DNA from: Prescottella soli
Lineage (GTDB): Bacteria; Actinomycetota; Actinomycetes; Mycobacteriales; Mycobacteriaceae
Assembly: GCF_040024445.1 (NCBI RefSeq)
Contig: NZ_CP157276.1
Span: forward strand, 1,550,001-1,614,000
Length of the DNA: 64,000 nucleotides
Direction: 5' to 3'
The notes beneath the pieces were generated by a model, which saw nothing but the letters and a program-made list of their open reading frames with translations, did no database searches and had not been told where the DNA came from. This document shows, one piece after another, positions 47,335 to 56,544 of the stretch (the first letter of the stretch is position 1; each line of letters opens with the position of its first letter). Made by a program: the position numbers and the translations under genes.

Positions 47335-48368
47335 ATCGCACCGCAGCCGCCGTCACCGCGCTGGTCGCGCTCCTCGTCGCGGCGACCGTGCTGGCGGTGT
47401 CGGTGGGTTCGGTGACGATCCCGTTCGACGCGACCGTCCGTTACCTGTTCACCGGCGACGCAGGTTCTGCCCGCTGGACCACGCTCATCGAGGACATCCG
47501 CCTGCCCCGTGTCGTGACGGCGGCGTGCGCGGGTGCCGCGCTCGCCGTCGCGGGCCTGCTGATGCAGACGCTGTTCGCGAACCCGCTCGCCGACCCGTAC
47601 ATCCTCGGGGTGTCGTCGGGCGCGAGCCTCGGTGTCGCGCTCGTCGTGCTCGGCTCGGGCGCCGGGGCGGGCGTGTTCGCGGCCGTGGCCGGTACCGGCC
47701 GGCTCGGGATCGCGTCGGCCGCAGCGCTGGGCGCGCTCGCGGTGCTGCTGGTGGTGCTCGCGATCTCGCGGTGGGTCCAGTCGGTGGTGACGCTGCTGAT
47801 CGTCGGAGTCATGGTCGGCTCGGTCACCAGCGCCGTGGTCTCCCTGCTGGTCGCGTTCTCGCAGCCCGCCCAGATGCAGCAGTTCATCCTGTGGAGCCTC
47901 GGCTCGTACGCGGGCGCGTCGTGGTCGGACCTGCGGGTTCTGGTGCCCGTGGTGCTCGTCGGCCTGGCGCTGGCGACGACGCTGGTGCGGCCACTCAACG
48001 CGATGCTGCTCGGCGAGGACTACGCCAGCTCGATGGGCGTGCACCTGCTGCGCACCCGGGCCGTCGCGATCACCGCGTCCGCCCTGCTCGCGGGTGCGGT
48101 CACGGCGTTCTGCGGACCCATCGCCTTCCTCGGCATCGCGGTCCCGCACCTGGCCCGACTCGCGCTGGGCACGTCGGATCACCGGGTGCTGCTGCCCGGG
48201 GCGGTGCTGATGGGTGCTGCTGTGTCGCTGCTGTGCTCGGTGGTGGCGCAGCTGCCCGGACGCGACGGCGTGCTGCCACTCAACGTCGTCACCGCGCTCG
48301 TCGGCGCCCCGGTCGTCATCCTGGTGCTGCTGCGCTCGCGTCGCGCGAAAGCGGGTGTGGCAGCGTGA
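47331..48368 (+). CDS. FecCD family ABC importer permease
   Basis: About 345 residues with nine to ten hydrophobic segments and the BtuC/FecCD hallmarks: RLPRVVTAACAGAALAVAG, LFANPLADPYILGVSSGASLG, and GPIAFLGIAVPHLARL. GTG at 47331 overlaps the upstream stop by 4 bp; a longer frame runs through the binding-protein gene and is not real. Confidence 0.93.
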   Translation: MNRTAAAVTALVALLVAATVLAVSVGSVTIPFDATVRYLFTGDAGSARWTTLIEDIRLPRVVTAACAGAALAVAGLLMQTLFANPLADPYILGVSSGASLGVALVVLGSGAGAGVFAAVAGTGRLGIASAAALGALAVLLVVLAISRWVQSVVTLLIVGVMVGSVTSAVVSLLVAFSQPAQMQQFILWSLGSYAGASWSDLRVLVPVVLVGLALATTLVRPLNAMLLGEDYASSMGVHLLRTRAVAITASALLAGAVTAFCGPIAFLGIAVPHLARLALGTSDHRVLLPGAVLMGAAVSLLCSVVAQLPGRDGVLPLNVVTALVGAPVVILVLLRSRRAKAGVAA

Positions 48369-49135
48369 CGCTCGTGCTCGACGGCGTGACCGTCGGCTAC
48401 CCCGGCCGTCCTCCCCGCACCGTGCTCACGGATCTGAATCTGACCGCGCACGCCGGGCAGGTGACGGCGTTGCTGGGTCCCAACGGCGCCGGCAAGTCGA
48501 CGCTGCTGCGGTCGGTCGCGGGGCTGCAGCGGGTCCTCGGCGGGGCGGTGCGCCTCGACGGCGCCGACGTCACCGCGCTGCCGCCGGCGCAGCGGGCCCG
48601 GCGGATCGCGGTGGTCCTCACCGACCGCGTGGATGCCGGCCTGCTCACCGGCGGCGAGGTGGCTGCGCTCGGCAGGCTGCCGCACCAGGGCTTCGCGTCG
48701 CGGCTCAGCGCGGCCGAGCAGCAACTGATCGACGACAGCCTCGAGCGGATGGGCGCCGCGCACCTCGCCGACGTCCGGCTGCACCAGATGTCCGACGGCC
48801 AGCGCCAGCGGGTCCTGATCGCGCGGGCCCTGGTGCAGCAGCCGTCGCTGCTGGTGCTCGACGAGCCGAGCGCCTTCCTCGACGTCGCGGCCCGCGTGGA
48901 GCTGTTGGCGCTGCTCGCGGAGATCGCCGACGACGCCGGCATCACCGTGCTGCTCTCGACGCACGACGTGGAGCTGGTGCTGCGGACGTCGCAGCACGTC
49001 TGGCTGGCCGCGGGCGACGGCTCCGTCGTCGACGGCACCCCCGCCACGCTCGTCGCGTCCGGCGCGATCCGGCGGGCGTTCGACTCGCCGCGGGTCCACT
49101 TCGACTCCGCCGCCGGCATCTTCCGCCTCGAGTAG
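48365..49135 (+). CDS. FecE/BtuD-like ABC importer ATP-binding protein
   Basis: About 256 residues: Walker A GPNGAGKST, signature MSDGQRQRVLIARAL (Asp replaces the usual second Gly of LSGGQ), Walker B LLVLDEPSAFLD, H-loop STHDVE. The GTG overlaps the permease stop by 4 bp, so all three genes form one translationally coupled operon. Confidence 0.94.
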   Translation: MTLVLDGVTVGYPGRPPRTVLTDLNLTAHAGQVTALLGPNGAGKSTLLRSVAGLQRVLGGAVRLDGADVTALPPAQRARRIAVVLTDRVDAGLLTGGEVAALGRLPHQGFASRLSAAEQQLIDDSLERMGAAHLADVRLHQMSDGQRQRVLIARALVQQPSLLVLDEPSAFLDVAARVELLALLAEIADDAGITVLLSTHDVELVLRTSQHVWLAAGDGSVVDGTPATLVASGAIRRAFDSPRVHFDSAAGIFRLE

Positions 49136-49186
49136 GTCTAGACTTTCCGCCGAGTTTCGGTTCGGTTTTTGGAGGTGCCCCGCGAC

Positions 49187-50113
49187 GTGTCGGGTGTGGT
49201 CGCGGGTTTCACGGTTATCTTCGTCGTCATCGCGATCGGGTACTTCCTCGGTCGCAGCGGCACTCTCGGGGACCACGGGCAGTTCGTCCTGAGCCGACTG
49301 GTGTTCTTCGTCGCGACGCCGGCGCTGCTGTTCGACACCCTCGCGAACTCGGATCTGTCGGTGGTCTTCTCCCCCACGCTCGCGGTCGCGGCGACCACCG
49401 CCTTCGTCGTCGCCGGCGTCTATCTGGTGATCGCGCGTCTGTGGCTGCGCCGACCGCTGCCGGAGTTGACGGTCGGCGCGCTCGCGTCGTCGTACGTGAA
49501 CTCCGCGAACCTCGGCATCCCGATCGCGGTGTTCGTGCTCGGTGACGCGTCGTTCGTCGCGCCGCTGCTGCTGTTCCAGATCATGATCTTCTCGCCGATC
49601 GCACTGACCGTGCTCGACATCAGCACGATGCGTCAGGGCTCCTCCCGGCTCGAGACGATCACCGCGCCGTTCAAGAACCCGATCGTGCTTGCCGGTGCCG
49701 CCGGCCTGGCCGTCGCGGTGTCGGGGTGGACGCCGCCCGAGGCGCTGATGCAGCCGTTCCAGCTCATCGGCGGTGCCTCCGTTCCCGGTGCGTTGCTGGC
49801 GTTCGGACTGTCGCTGTACGGGGTGCGGGTCCTGGAGAAGGGTGCGAGCCCGCGCCGCGACGTCGCGCTCGCGTCGGTGCTCAAGATCTTCCTGCAGCCG
49901 GTCCTCGGCTACCTGATGGCTCGGTTCGTCCTCGGACTCGACGGCCACGAACTGTTCGCGATCGTCGTCATCTCGACGCTGCCGACCGCCCAGAACGTGT
50001 TCGTCTACGCCAGCCGGTACCAGCGGGGCATGGTCCTCGCCCGCGACGCAGCTTTCGTCACGACCCTCGCCTCCATCCCCGCGATCGCGCTGGTCGCGGC
50101 ACTGTTGACCTGA
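49187..50113 (+). CDS. AEC family transporter
   Basis: About 308 residues, ten hydrophobic segments, with the auxin-efflux-carrier pattern (LVFFVATPALLFDTLAN; SSYVNSANLGIPIAVFVLGD; VISTLPTAQNVFVYASRY). Such carriers export or import small carboxylates such as malate or malonate. GTG 49187 was chosen because GGAGGTG lies 9 nt upstream. A TAGACT -10 may lie at 49139. Convergent with the LuxR gene. Confidence 0.85.
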   Translation: MSGVVAGFTVIFVVIAIGYFLGRSGTLGDHGQFVLSRLVFFVATPALLFDTLANSDLSVVFSPTLAVAATTAFVVAGVYLVIARLWLRRPLPELTVGALASSYVNSANLGIPIAVFVLGDASFVAPLLLFQIMIFSPIALTVLDISTMRQGSSRLETITAPFKNPIVLAGAAGLAVAVSGWTPPEALMQPFQLIGGASVPGALLAFGLSLYGVRVLEKGASPRRDVALASVLKIFLQPVLGYLMARFVLGLDGHELFAIVVISTLPTAQNVFVYASRYQRGMVLARDAAFVTTLASIPAIALVAALLT

Positions 50114-50123
50114 GCCGACCGGC

Positions 50124-50819
50124 TCAGAGAATGCCCAGTTCGGTGGCGCGCACCGCGACCCGCACGCGGGACCGTGTCCCGGTCTTGGTGAAGATGTTCT
50201 CCAGGTGCGTCGCCACGGTGCGCCTGCTGATCGTCAGTTCCGCCGCGATCTCGGCATTGCTCGCGCCCAGTGCGACGAGCGCGAGGATCTGGTGCTCTCG
50301 GCCGCTGAGCCGGAACGACTCACGATCACTCTGATCCGCGACGATGCGGCGGCACTGGTGCGCGAGCGCCTCGATTCCGGACCGCACCGTCGAATCCACC
50401 TGCGGGCGGGTGAAACTCACGTGCAGGACGCTGGTGACCTGCCCCCGCTCCAGATTGAGCGCCACCGACGACCCCTCCCGGAATCCGGAGGGCCGCAACA
50501 CGTCTTCCACGGCGGGGGTGCGCTCGAAGTCGGGGACGTCCTCCCAGCACACGGGCCGGCCCGACGCCACCCGGATGTGGTCGAAGGTCCGGGTGTCGTC
50601 GACGAACTCACCCGCGAGGTACTCCGCGACCGGCGGCGCGTAGCCGCCGTTGGCGAGCACCCGGTGCGTCCGATCGCCGCGGCGGCGGTACGTGATCGCG
50701 GCGGCGACGTAGCCGAGTTCGCCCGCCCACCGCGAGAGCAGGCCGTGCGCGACGGTGACCGGGGATCGGGACGACATCAGGTCCCGGTCTCCGGCCGCCG
50801 CCTCGCACCGCTCGTTCAT
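50124..50819 (-). CDS. LuxR family transcriptional regulator
   Basis: 231 residues: an N-terminal GAF-like or helical sensor region (about 15-155) and a C-terminal LuxR HTH (LSGREHQILALVALGASNAEIAAELTISRRTVATH). No receiver domain, so it is probably ligand-responsive. Lies between the AEC transporter and the amidase, which are candidate targets. Confidence 0.85.
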   Translation of the reverse strand: MNERCEAAAGDRDLMSSRSPVTVAHGLLSRWAGELGYVAAAITYRRRGDRTHRVLANGGYAPPVAEYLAGEFVDDTRTFDHIRVASGRPVCWEDVPDFERTPAVEDVLRPSGFREGSSVALNLERGQVTSVLHVSFTRPQVDSTVRSGIEALAHQCRRIVADQSDRESFRLSGREHQILALVALGASNAEIAAELTISRRTVATHLENIFTKTGTRSRVRVAVRATELGIL

Positions 50820-50826
50820 GGCGCCG

Positions 50827-50832
50827 AATCTA
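50827..50832 (-). promoter_or_regulatory. -10 element of LuxR regulator gene (leaderless)
   Basis: TAGATT on the minus strand, then 7 nt and the ATG at 50819. It sits in the 21-bp gap after the amidase gene. Confidence 0.45.
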
Positions 50833-50840
50833 CCGGTGAC

Positions 50841-52259
50841 CTACGCCACAGGACGACGGTCCGCCCACGGCCGCGCCTGCTCGAGGTTGGCTGCGACCCG
50901 CAGCGCCAGTGCGTCCTGCCGGTGCCGCGCCGCGATCTGCAGGCCGACGGGTCGCCCGTCCGCGGTGAATCCGGCCGGCACCGTGATCGCCGGATTGTTC
51001 AGCATGTTGTATGGGTAGGTCAGCAGCCAGTCGAGCAACTGCTCGCGCAGCGACTTGCCCTGCAACCAGTCGGGCGCGAACTGGGTCAGCGGGAACGTCG
51101 CGGACGCGAGGGTCGGCGAGATCAGGACGTCGTAGTCGTTCATGAACTCGGTCCAGGTGTCCCACATCCGGCCGCGGAACGCGTCGGCGCGACCGTAGTC
51201 CACCCCGGTGAGGCGACGGCCCTCGTGGATCAGTTCGATCAGGTTGTCGTCGACCTGGCCGTGCAGCGAGTCCCAGTCGAGCATGTCGTGCTCGCCGGCG
51301 AATCCGGGCACCCAGATGCCGTGCCACATCGCCTCCGACGGGTCACCCCATTCCGGCGTCGCCTCGACGACCTTGGCGCCCAAGTCCTCGAAACACGCGA
51401 CCGCCTCGGCACACACCGCCGCGACATCCGGTTCCACGTGGCCGAGGCCGAGGTTCGGCGACCACGCGACCCGCAGTCCGTCGATGCCGCCCCGCGCCGC
51501 CTCGACGTACGACGACTCGACGCGCTCGATGCTCAGCGGATCCGAATGATCGGGCCCGGCAAGGACGTCGAGCATCAGCGCGTTGTCGGCGACGGTCCGG
51601 GTGATGGGGCCGTGGTAGGCCCAGTTGTTGTAGCGGCCCGGCAGGATCGTCTGCGGGATCACGCCGGTCGTCGGCTTGAGTCCGACGACTCCGCACAGCG
51701 CCGACGGGATCCGCACCGACCCGGCGCCGTCGCTGCCCTCGGCCAGCGGGCCCAGTCCGGCAGCGACGGCCGCGGCCGCACCACCGCTGGATCCGCCGGC
51801 GGTGTGGCCGGGCTTCCACGGGTTGTGGGTGGGGCCGAACAGGTGGTTGTCGGTACCGCCGTAGTAGCCGCTCTCGGGGGTGTTGGTCTTGCCGAGGTAG
51901 AGGCCACCGGCCTGCCGCAGCCGGGTGACGATCACCGCGTCGCGCTCGGCGATGTTGTCGCGCATGGGCTTCAGGCCGAACGTCGTCGGGAGGCCTCGGA
52001 CGTCGGTGAGGTCTTTGATCGTGAACGGGACGCCGTGCAACGGACCCAACGGTTCGCCGCTGTCCTGCGCGCGCGTCAGTTCGCCGGCGTCCCGACGCAC
52101 CTGGTCGGCGTCGAAGTGCACGATCGCGTTGACGGACGGATTGACCTCGTCGACCCGACGGATCATCTCCTCGGCGATCTCGTTGGGCGACAACTTCTTC
52201 GAGGCGACCTGTGCGGCCATCTCGGTTGCCGACATCCACCCCAGACCCGATGTGTTCAT
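50841..52259 (-). CDS. Amidase (amidase signature family)
   Basis: About 472 residues. Catalytic triad of the family: Lys in GVPFTIKDL, cis-Ser in GGSSGG, nucleophile Ser in GAGSVRIPS. Hydrolyses carboxamides or aryl-amides; substrate unknown. ATG 52259 has GGAAGGGCGG upstream; the frame is open further but crosses a palindrome and the next promoter. Upstream of the LuxR regulator on the same strand. Confidence 0.92.
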   Translation of the reverse strand: MNTSGLGWMSATEMAAQVASKKLSPNEIAEEMIRRVDEVNPSVNAIVHFDADQVRRDAGELTRAQDSGEPLGPLHGVPFTIKDLTDVRGLPTTFGLKPMRDNIAERDAVIVTRLRQAGGLYLGKTNTPESGYYGGTDNHLFGPTHNPWKPGHTAGGSSGGAAAAVAAGLGPLAEGSDGAGSVRIPSALCGVVGLKPTTGVIPQTILPGRYNNWAYHGPITRTVADNALMLDVLAGPDHSDPLSIERVESSYVEAARGGIDGLRVAWSPNLGLGHVEPDVAAVCAEAVACFEDLGAKVVEATPEWGDPSEAMWHGIWVPGFAGEHDMLDWDSLHGQVDDNLIELIHEGRRLTGVDYGRADAFRGRMWDTWTEFMNDYDVLISPTLASATFPLTQFAPDWLQGKSLREQLLDWLLTYPYNMLNNPAITVPAGFTADGRPVGLQIAARHRQDALALRVAANLEQARPWADRRPVA

Positions 52260-52324
52260 GGGAACCGCCCTTCCGGTGACGTGTTTCGGAGACGAACGCC
52301 ACGCTATGACCGCGGTCACACCGA

Positions 52325-52350
52325 CACCATCGGTCGAATGACCGATGGTG
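52325..52350. promoter_or_regulatory. Perfect 26-bp inverted repeat upstream of amidase
   Basis: CACCATCGGTC-GAAT-GACCGATGGTG, 66 bp before the amidase start and 15 bp before the arsR -35. A plausible operator for the amidase, perhaps bound by the adjacent LuxR-type regulator. Confidence 0.5.
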
Positions 52351-52364
52351 GCCGGACCGACCCA

Positions 52365-52394
52365 TTGACATGCAAGCAACCACTTGCCTATCGT
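52365..52394 (+). promoter_or_regulatory. arsR-VOC promoter with embedded operator
   Basis: -35 TTGACA (52365-52370), 18-bp spacer, -10 TATCGT (52389-52394), then 7 nt to the GTG at 52402. The spacer contains GCAAG-N6-CTTGC (52372-52387), a good candidate for an autorepressor site between -35 and -10. Confidence 0.7.
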
Positions 52395-52401
52395 TTCGGT
52401 C

Positions 52402-52704
52402 GTGGGTGACCTGTTCAGAGCGCTGGCGGACCCGACGCGACGTGCGATCCTCGACGAGCTCATCGACCGGGACGGGCAGACGCTGTTCGAACTGTGCACC
52501 CGCCTGGTCACCAAACACGGATTCGGATCGTCCCGGCAGGCCGTCTCCCAGCACCTCACGGTGCTCGAGGACGCCGGCCTCCTCCGGACCCGCCGCGAGG
52601 GCCGCTACAAGTTCCACCACCTCGACACCACCCCGCTGCGGACGATCGTCGACCGCTGGCCGATACCCGCACCCCACCGCGACAGAGAGGAAGAGACGCA
52701 ATGA
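52402..52704 (+). CDS. ArsR family winged-helix repressor
   Basis: About 100 residues: LFRALADPTRRAILDEL and SSRQAVSQHLTVLEDAGLLRTRREGRYKFHHL are typical of the ArsR group that controls adjacent VOC or activator-like genes. No obvious metal-binding Cys pair. The GTG at 52402 is preferred to a TTG at 52384, since the latter lies before the -10. Stop overlaps the next ATG by 4 bp. Confidence 0.88.
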   Translation: MGDLFRALADPTRRAILDELIDRDGQTLFELCTRLVTKHGFGSSRQAVSQHLTVLEDAGLLRTRREGRYKFHHLDTTPLRTIVDRWPIPAPHRDREEETQ

Positions 52705-53087
52705 GGATCAACCTGACCAGCGTGCACGTCGACGACCAGGACAAGGCGCTCGCGTTCTACACCGACGTCCTCGGCTTCGTGAAGAAGACCGAAGTCCCTC
52801 TGGGACAGCACAAGTGGCTCACCGTCGTGTCCCCCGAGAATCCCGACGGCACCGAACTGGTCCTCGAACCGGACGAGCACCCGGCCGCCCAGGCCTACAA
52901 GCAGGGCCTCGTGGCGGACGGGATCCCGTGCACGTCCTTCGCCGTCGACGACGTCCACGCGGAGTACGAGCGCCTGAAGGCACTCGGCGTCGTGTTCACG
53001 CAGGAACCACTCGCGATGGGGCCGGTCACCACCGCGGTCTTCGACGACACGTGCGGCAACCTCATCCAGATCGCCGCCCACGCCTGA
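52701..53087 (+). CDS. VOC family protein (glyoxalase/bleomycin-resistance fold)
   Basis: 128 residues with paired beta-alpha-beta-beta-beta units: INLTSVHVDDQDKALAFYTDVLGF at the N-terminus and a C-terminal FDDTCGNLIQI carrying a possible metal ligand. Members include lyases, dioxygenases and drug-binding proteins; function here is unassigned. Co-transcribed with the ArsR repressor, which probably represses it until a signal is present. Confidence 0.88.
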   Translation: MRINLTSVHVDDQDKALAFYTDVLGFVKKTEVPLGQHKWLTVVSPENPDGTELVLEPDEHPAAQAYKQGLVADGIPCTSFAVDDVHAEYERLKALGVVFTQEPLAMGPVTTAVFDDTCGNLIQIAAHA

Positions 53088-53096
53088 CGTCCCGGG

Positions 53097-55040
53097 TCAC
53101 CGGCCGGGTCGGCGCATCCGCATGTAGTCGCTGACGACCGCGGCGCCCAGCCCGTCGAGGTCGGGTGCCACGACGCGGCCGCCGACCCGCTCCGCCATCC
53201 GGTCGACGACGCGGGCGAGTCCCGGGTCGTCGCCGAGCCGGAAGATGGTGACCTGTGCGCCGAGGCGGGCGAGGGTGTCGAGTTCGCGCACCGTCAGGCC
53301 CAGGGTGCGCGCGCTCGGCGGGTAGTCGAAGAACGCCTGCCCGTCGGGTTCGAGGTGGGCGGTGGGCTCGCCGTCGGTGACGATCAGCACGACGGGCTGC
53401 GCATTCGGGTGCCGTCGCAGGTGCCGCGCCGCGAGCAGCAGTGCGTGGTGCAGGTTGGTGCCCTGGTCCCACGCCCCGTCCAGGCCCGCGAGTTCGGCCG
53501 CCGACAGGGTCTGGGCGTAGCGGCCGAACCCGATGAGCTGCAACGCATCTCCCCGGAACCGCGTGGTCACCAGATGGTTCAGCGCCAGCGCGGTGCGCTT
53601 CATCGGCACCCAGCGTCCGTCCATCACCATCGAGAACGACGTGTCCACCAGCAGCGCCACCGCCGCCTGCGCGCGCTGCTCGGTCTCGGCGACCTCGACG
53701 TCCGCCACCGTCATCCGCACCGGCATCCGGCCCGGCTCGCGCAGGATCGCGTTGGTGAGGGTTCGCGTGACGTCCCACGGTTCGGTGTCGCCGAATTCCC
53801 ACGGCCGCGACGCGCCCGTCGGCTCGCCCATCGAGCCGGCGCGGCGGGTATCCCGCTGGCCACCGCGGTGCGCAAGACGTCCGGCGACGTCCCTCAGCCA
53901 CGTCTGGCCCAGTTGGCGCATCGCCTTGGGCGACAGCCGCCACTGGCCGTCCGGGGCACGGTCGAAGAACCCCTGCTGCTGCAGTGCCCGTTCGAGGTCC
54001 GCGAGGGTGCGCTCGTCGGCCACCGCCTGGTCGCCGAGCTGCCGCGCCAGCGTCTCGGTGTCGATGTCGTCGAGCTGGGCTCCCGGATACTGTTGCGACA
54101 GTTGCTCCGACAGCCGTTCCAGGTCGGCGACGTCCGCGATCGCCGACGTCCCCGCCCCCAGTCCCAGTCCCTCGTCGCCGCGGAACTGCGCCGACCCGGT
54201 CCAGTCCTCGCCGGGCCGCGCCGCCTGCAGGTGCGAGTCGAGGCGGTCCAGCTGGTTCATCAGCGACGGATCACCGAAGGCCTGCTGCGCCAACGCGTCC
54301 AGCTCCGCGCGCTGGTCGGGGGTGAGCGAGTTCCGCAGCCGCTGCGCCGCCGCGGCCCGTCGGGCCAGCGAGTCCAGCAGCTCGTCGGTGTTGCGCGGGT
54401 TCTCCGGGAAGAACTCGCCGTGTCGGTTCATGAAGTCCCGGAACTGTTCGGTGGTGTCCTCACCACGGGCGTGACTGTCCAGCAACGAGTTCAGGTCCTC
54501 GAGCATCTCCCGGATGCGTTCGCGGTCCGCGTCGGTGGCGCCTTCGAGCTGCCGCTTCATCCCGTCGAACCGTTGGTCGAGCAGCTCGCGCCCCAACAGG
54601 TCGCGGATCTTCTCGTAGTCCTCCCGGGCCTGGCTGCTGCGCCAGTCGTAGTCGGCGAGGTCGGCGACGGCCTGCGCCGTCGACGGCGGCAGCTCCTCCA
54701 TCCGCATCTCCGCGAACCGGGCGTCGTCGTCGAGGGCTCGGGCGAGGGTCTTGCGCTCCTCGAGCACGGCGCGGTCGAGGAGCTCTCGCACCTCGTCGAG
54801 CGTCCCACCGAGATTGTTGCGCTGCAGTAGTTCTCGTCGACGCCGGTTCGCCTGCGCCGCCAGGTCGTCGAGGCCGCGACGCTCCCCGAACCCGCGGCGC
54901 AGCAGCTCCCGCAGCGCCTGCCGCGGCGACGCGCCCTCGAGCACGTCGTCGCCGATCGCGGCCAGCGCCTCGCGCAGATCCACCGGCGGGGCCAGCGGGT
55001 CGCCGCCCTCGTACGGGCCGTAGCGTGCGCCGCGAGACAT
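53097..55040 (-). CDS. VWA domain protein (Rv0959-like)
   Basis: 647 residues: a long helical N-terminal part (to about 450), then a von Willebrand A domain with the MIDAS motif DTSFS, TDG and further Asp (about 465-640). It resembles the CoxE/BchD-like partners of MoxR-type ATPases. Downstream of the AAA gene by 24 bp, so the two likely form a metal-dependent chaperone pair. GGGAGG precedes the ATG. Confidence 0.88.
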   Translation of the reverse strand: MSRGARYGPYEGGDPLAPPVDLREALAAIGDDVLEGASPRQALRELLRRGFGERRGLDDLAAQANRRRRELLQRNNLGGTLDEVRELLDRAVLEERKTLARALDDDARFAEMRMEELPPSTAQAVADLADYDWRSSQAREDYEKIRDLLGRELLDQRFDGMKRQLEGATDADRERIREMLEDLNSLLDSHARGEDTTEQFRDFMNRHGEFFPENPRNTDELLDSLARRAAAAQRLRNSLTPDQRAELDALAQQAFGDPSLMNQLDRLDSHLQAARPGEDWTGSAQFRGDEGLGLGAGTSAIADVADLERLSEQLSQQYPGAQLDDIDTETLARQLGDQAVADERTLADLERALQQQGFFDRAPDGQWRLSPKAMRQLGQTWLRDVAGRLAHRGGQRDTRRAGSMGEPTGASRPWEFGDTEPWDVTRTLTNAILREPGRMPVRMTVADVEVAETEQRAQAAVALLVDTSFSMVMDGRWVPMKRTALALNHLVTTRFRGDALQLIGFGRYAQTLSAAELAGLDGAWDQGTNLHHALLLAARHLRRHPNAQPVVLIVTDGEPTAHLEPDGQAFFDYPPSARTLGLTVRELDTLARLGAQVTIFRLGDDPGLARVVDRMAERVGGRVVAPDLDGLGAAVVSDYMRMRRPGR

Positions 55041-55064
55041 GGTGCCTCCCTGTCCGAATCCCGC

Positions 55065-56456
55065 CTACGAGTAGACAGCCTGACCGTTCTCGTCGGGGTT
55101 CTTCGAGATTCGCCGGGCCAGGTACAACCCCTCGAGCGCGAGTTCGGCGGCGGACGCCCGCTCTCCGTCGGTCCGGGCACCGAGCCGCTGGGCGACCTCG
55201 TCGAGCACCTCGAGTTCGGGTAGCTCGCCGAGCAACGCCTTGGCGGTGACCCGTTCGCCGGTCACCACCGGCTGTCCCAGCTCCACCGCGGTCACGAGCG
55301 GCGCGAGGTCGATCCCGCCGAGCCGGATGCGGGCCGTGTCCGCGGTCGCGCGCCGGAGCAGGTGCTCGAGGATCTCGAGCTCGCGCCCCTCCTCGCCGGA
55401 TTCGAACTCGACCTTGCCGCGCAGCACCTCGACGATCGTGCCGAGGTCGATCGGTCGGGCCACCGACTCCGCCTCGCCGAGCACCGCACTGCGGTGCACC
55501 GCAGCCGCGCTCACCGTCTCGGCGCCGGCCACCGCGAAGCGGGCCGACACCCCCGACCGCTGGTCCACCGACGTGGACTCGCGCAGCAGCCGGGTGAACC
55601 GGGCCAGGACCTCGAGCAGGTGGTGCGGGACGACGGCCTGCAGGTTCGCCTCCTGCTGGATCACCGCGATCTCGTCCTCGACCAGCGACGGGTAGTGGGT
55701 GCGGATCTCGGCGCCGAACCGGTCCTTGAGCGGGGTGATGATCCGGCCGCGGTTGGTGTAGTCCTCCGGGTTCGCGCTGGCCACCAGCAGCACGTCGAGC
55801 GGCAGCCGCAGCGTGTAGCCGCGGACCTGGATGTCGCGCTCCTCCATGACGTTCAGCAGCGACACCTGGATCCGCTCGGCCAGGTCCGGTAGCTCGTTGA
55901 TCGCGACGATGCCGCGATGGGCGCGCGGCACCAGGCCGAAGTGGATGGTCTCCGGGTCGCCGAGGCTGCGTCCCTCCGCGACCTTGATCGGGTCGACGTC
56001 GCCGACGAGGTCCGCGACCGAGGTGTCCGGCGTCGCGAGCTTCTCCGCGTACCGCTCGCTGCGGTGCTCCCACGCGACCGGCAGCGTGTCCCCCAGTTCC
56101 GCCGCCCGCCGCAACGAGATCGGCGTAATCGGCTCGTACGGGTGCTCGCCCAGTTCGGAACCGGCGATCACCGGTGTCCACTCGTCGAGCAGCAGGTACA
56201 GGGTGCGAAGCAGGCGCGTCTTACCCTGCCCGCGCTCGCCGAGCAGCACGACGTCGTGACCGGCGATGAGGGCGCGCTCGAGTTGCGGCAGCACCGTCTC
56301 CTCGAAGCCGACGATGCCGGGCCACGGATCGATCCCGTCACGCAGGGCGGCGAGCAGGTTCTCCCGCATCTCGTCCTTGACCGAACGCTGGACGTGGCCG
56401 GACGCGCGGAGTTCGCCGAGAGTCCGGGGCAGATGCGCAGGCGGTGTGGCAGTCAC
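55065..56456 (-). CDS. AAA ATPase, magnesium-chelatase/MoxR-like (Rv0958-like)
   Basis: About 463 residues: Walker A GERGQGKT, Walker B VAINELPDLAE, sensor-like SANPEDYTNRGRIITPL. Related to BchI/MoxR ATPases that remodel or insert metals into partner proteins with a VWA subunit. Two adjacent GTG codons (56459, 56456) are possible; 56456 gives a 6-nt spacing from TAACGT and is preferred. Confidence 0.9.
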   Translation of the reverse strand: MTATPPAHLPRTLGELRASGHVQRSVKDEMRENLLAALRDGIDPWPGIVGFEETVLPQLERALIAGHDVVLLGERGQGKTRLLRTLYLLLDEWTPVIAGSELGEHPYEPITPISLRRAAELGDTLPVAWEHRSERYAEKLATPDTSVADLVGDVDPIKVAEGRSLGDPETIHFGLVPRAHRGIVAINELPDLAERIQVSLLNVMEERDIQVRGYTLRLPLDVLLVASANPEDYTNRGRIITPLKDRFGAEIRTHYPSLVEDEIAVIQQEANLQAVVPHHLLEVLARFTRLLRESTSVDQRSGVSARFAVAGAETVSAAAVHRSAVLGEAESVARPIDLGTIVEVLRGKVEFESGEEGRELEILEHLLRRATADTARIRLGGIDLAPLVTAVELGQPVVTGERVTAKALLGELPELEVLDEVAQRLGARTDGERASAAELALEGLYLARRISKNPDENGQAVYS

Positions 56457-56462
56457 CACTCC

Positions 56463-56468
56463 ACGTTA
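56463..56468 (-). promoter_or_regulatory. -10 element of AAA ATPase gene (leaderless)
   Basis: TAACGT on the minus strand, then 6 nt (GGAGTG) and the GTG at 56456. Confidence 0.45.
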
Positions 56469-56544
56469 CGAGCGTTCTGGCGATTCGGCACCCGGACAGC
56501 CGCCGTGCGCACCCGCGGTCACCCGGCTCTGATAAACACACGTC

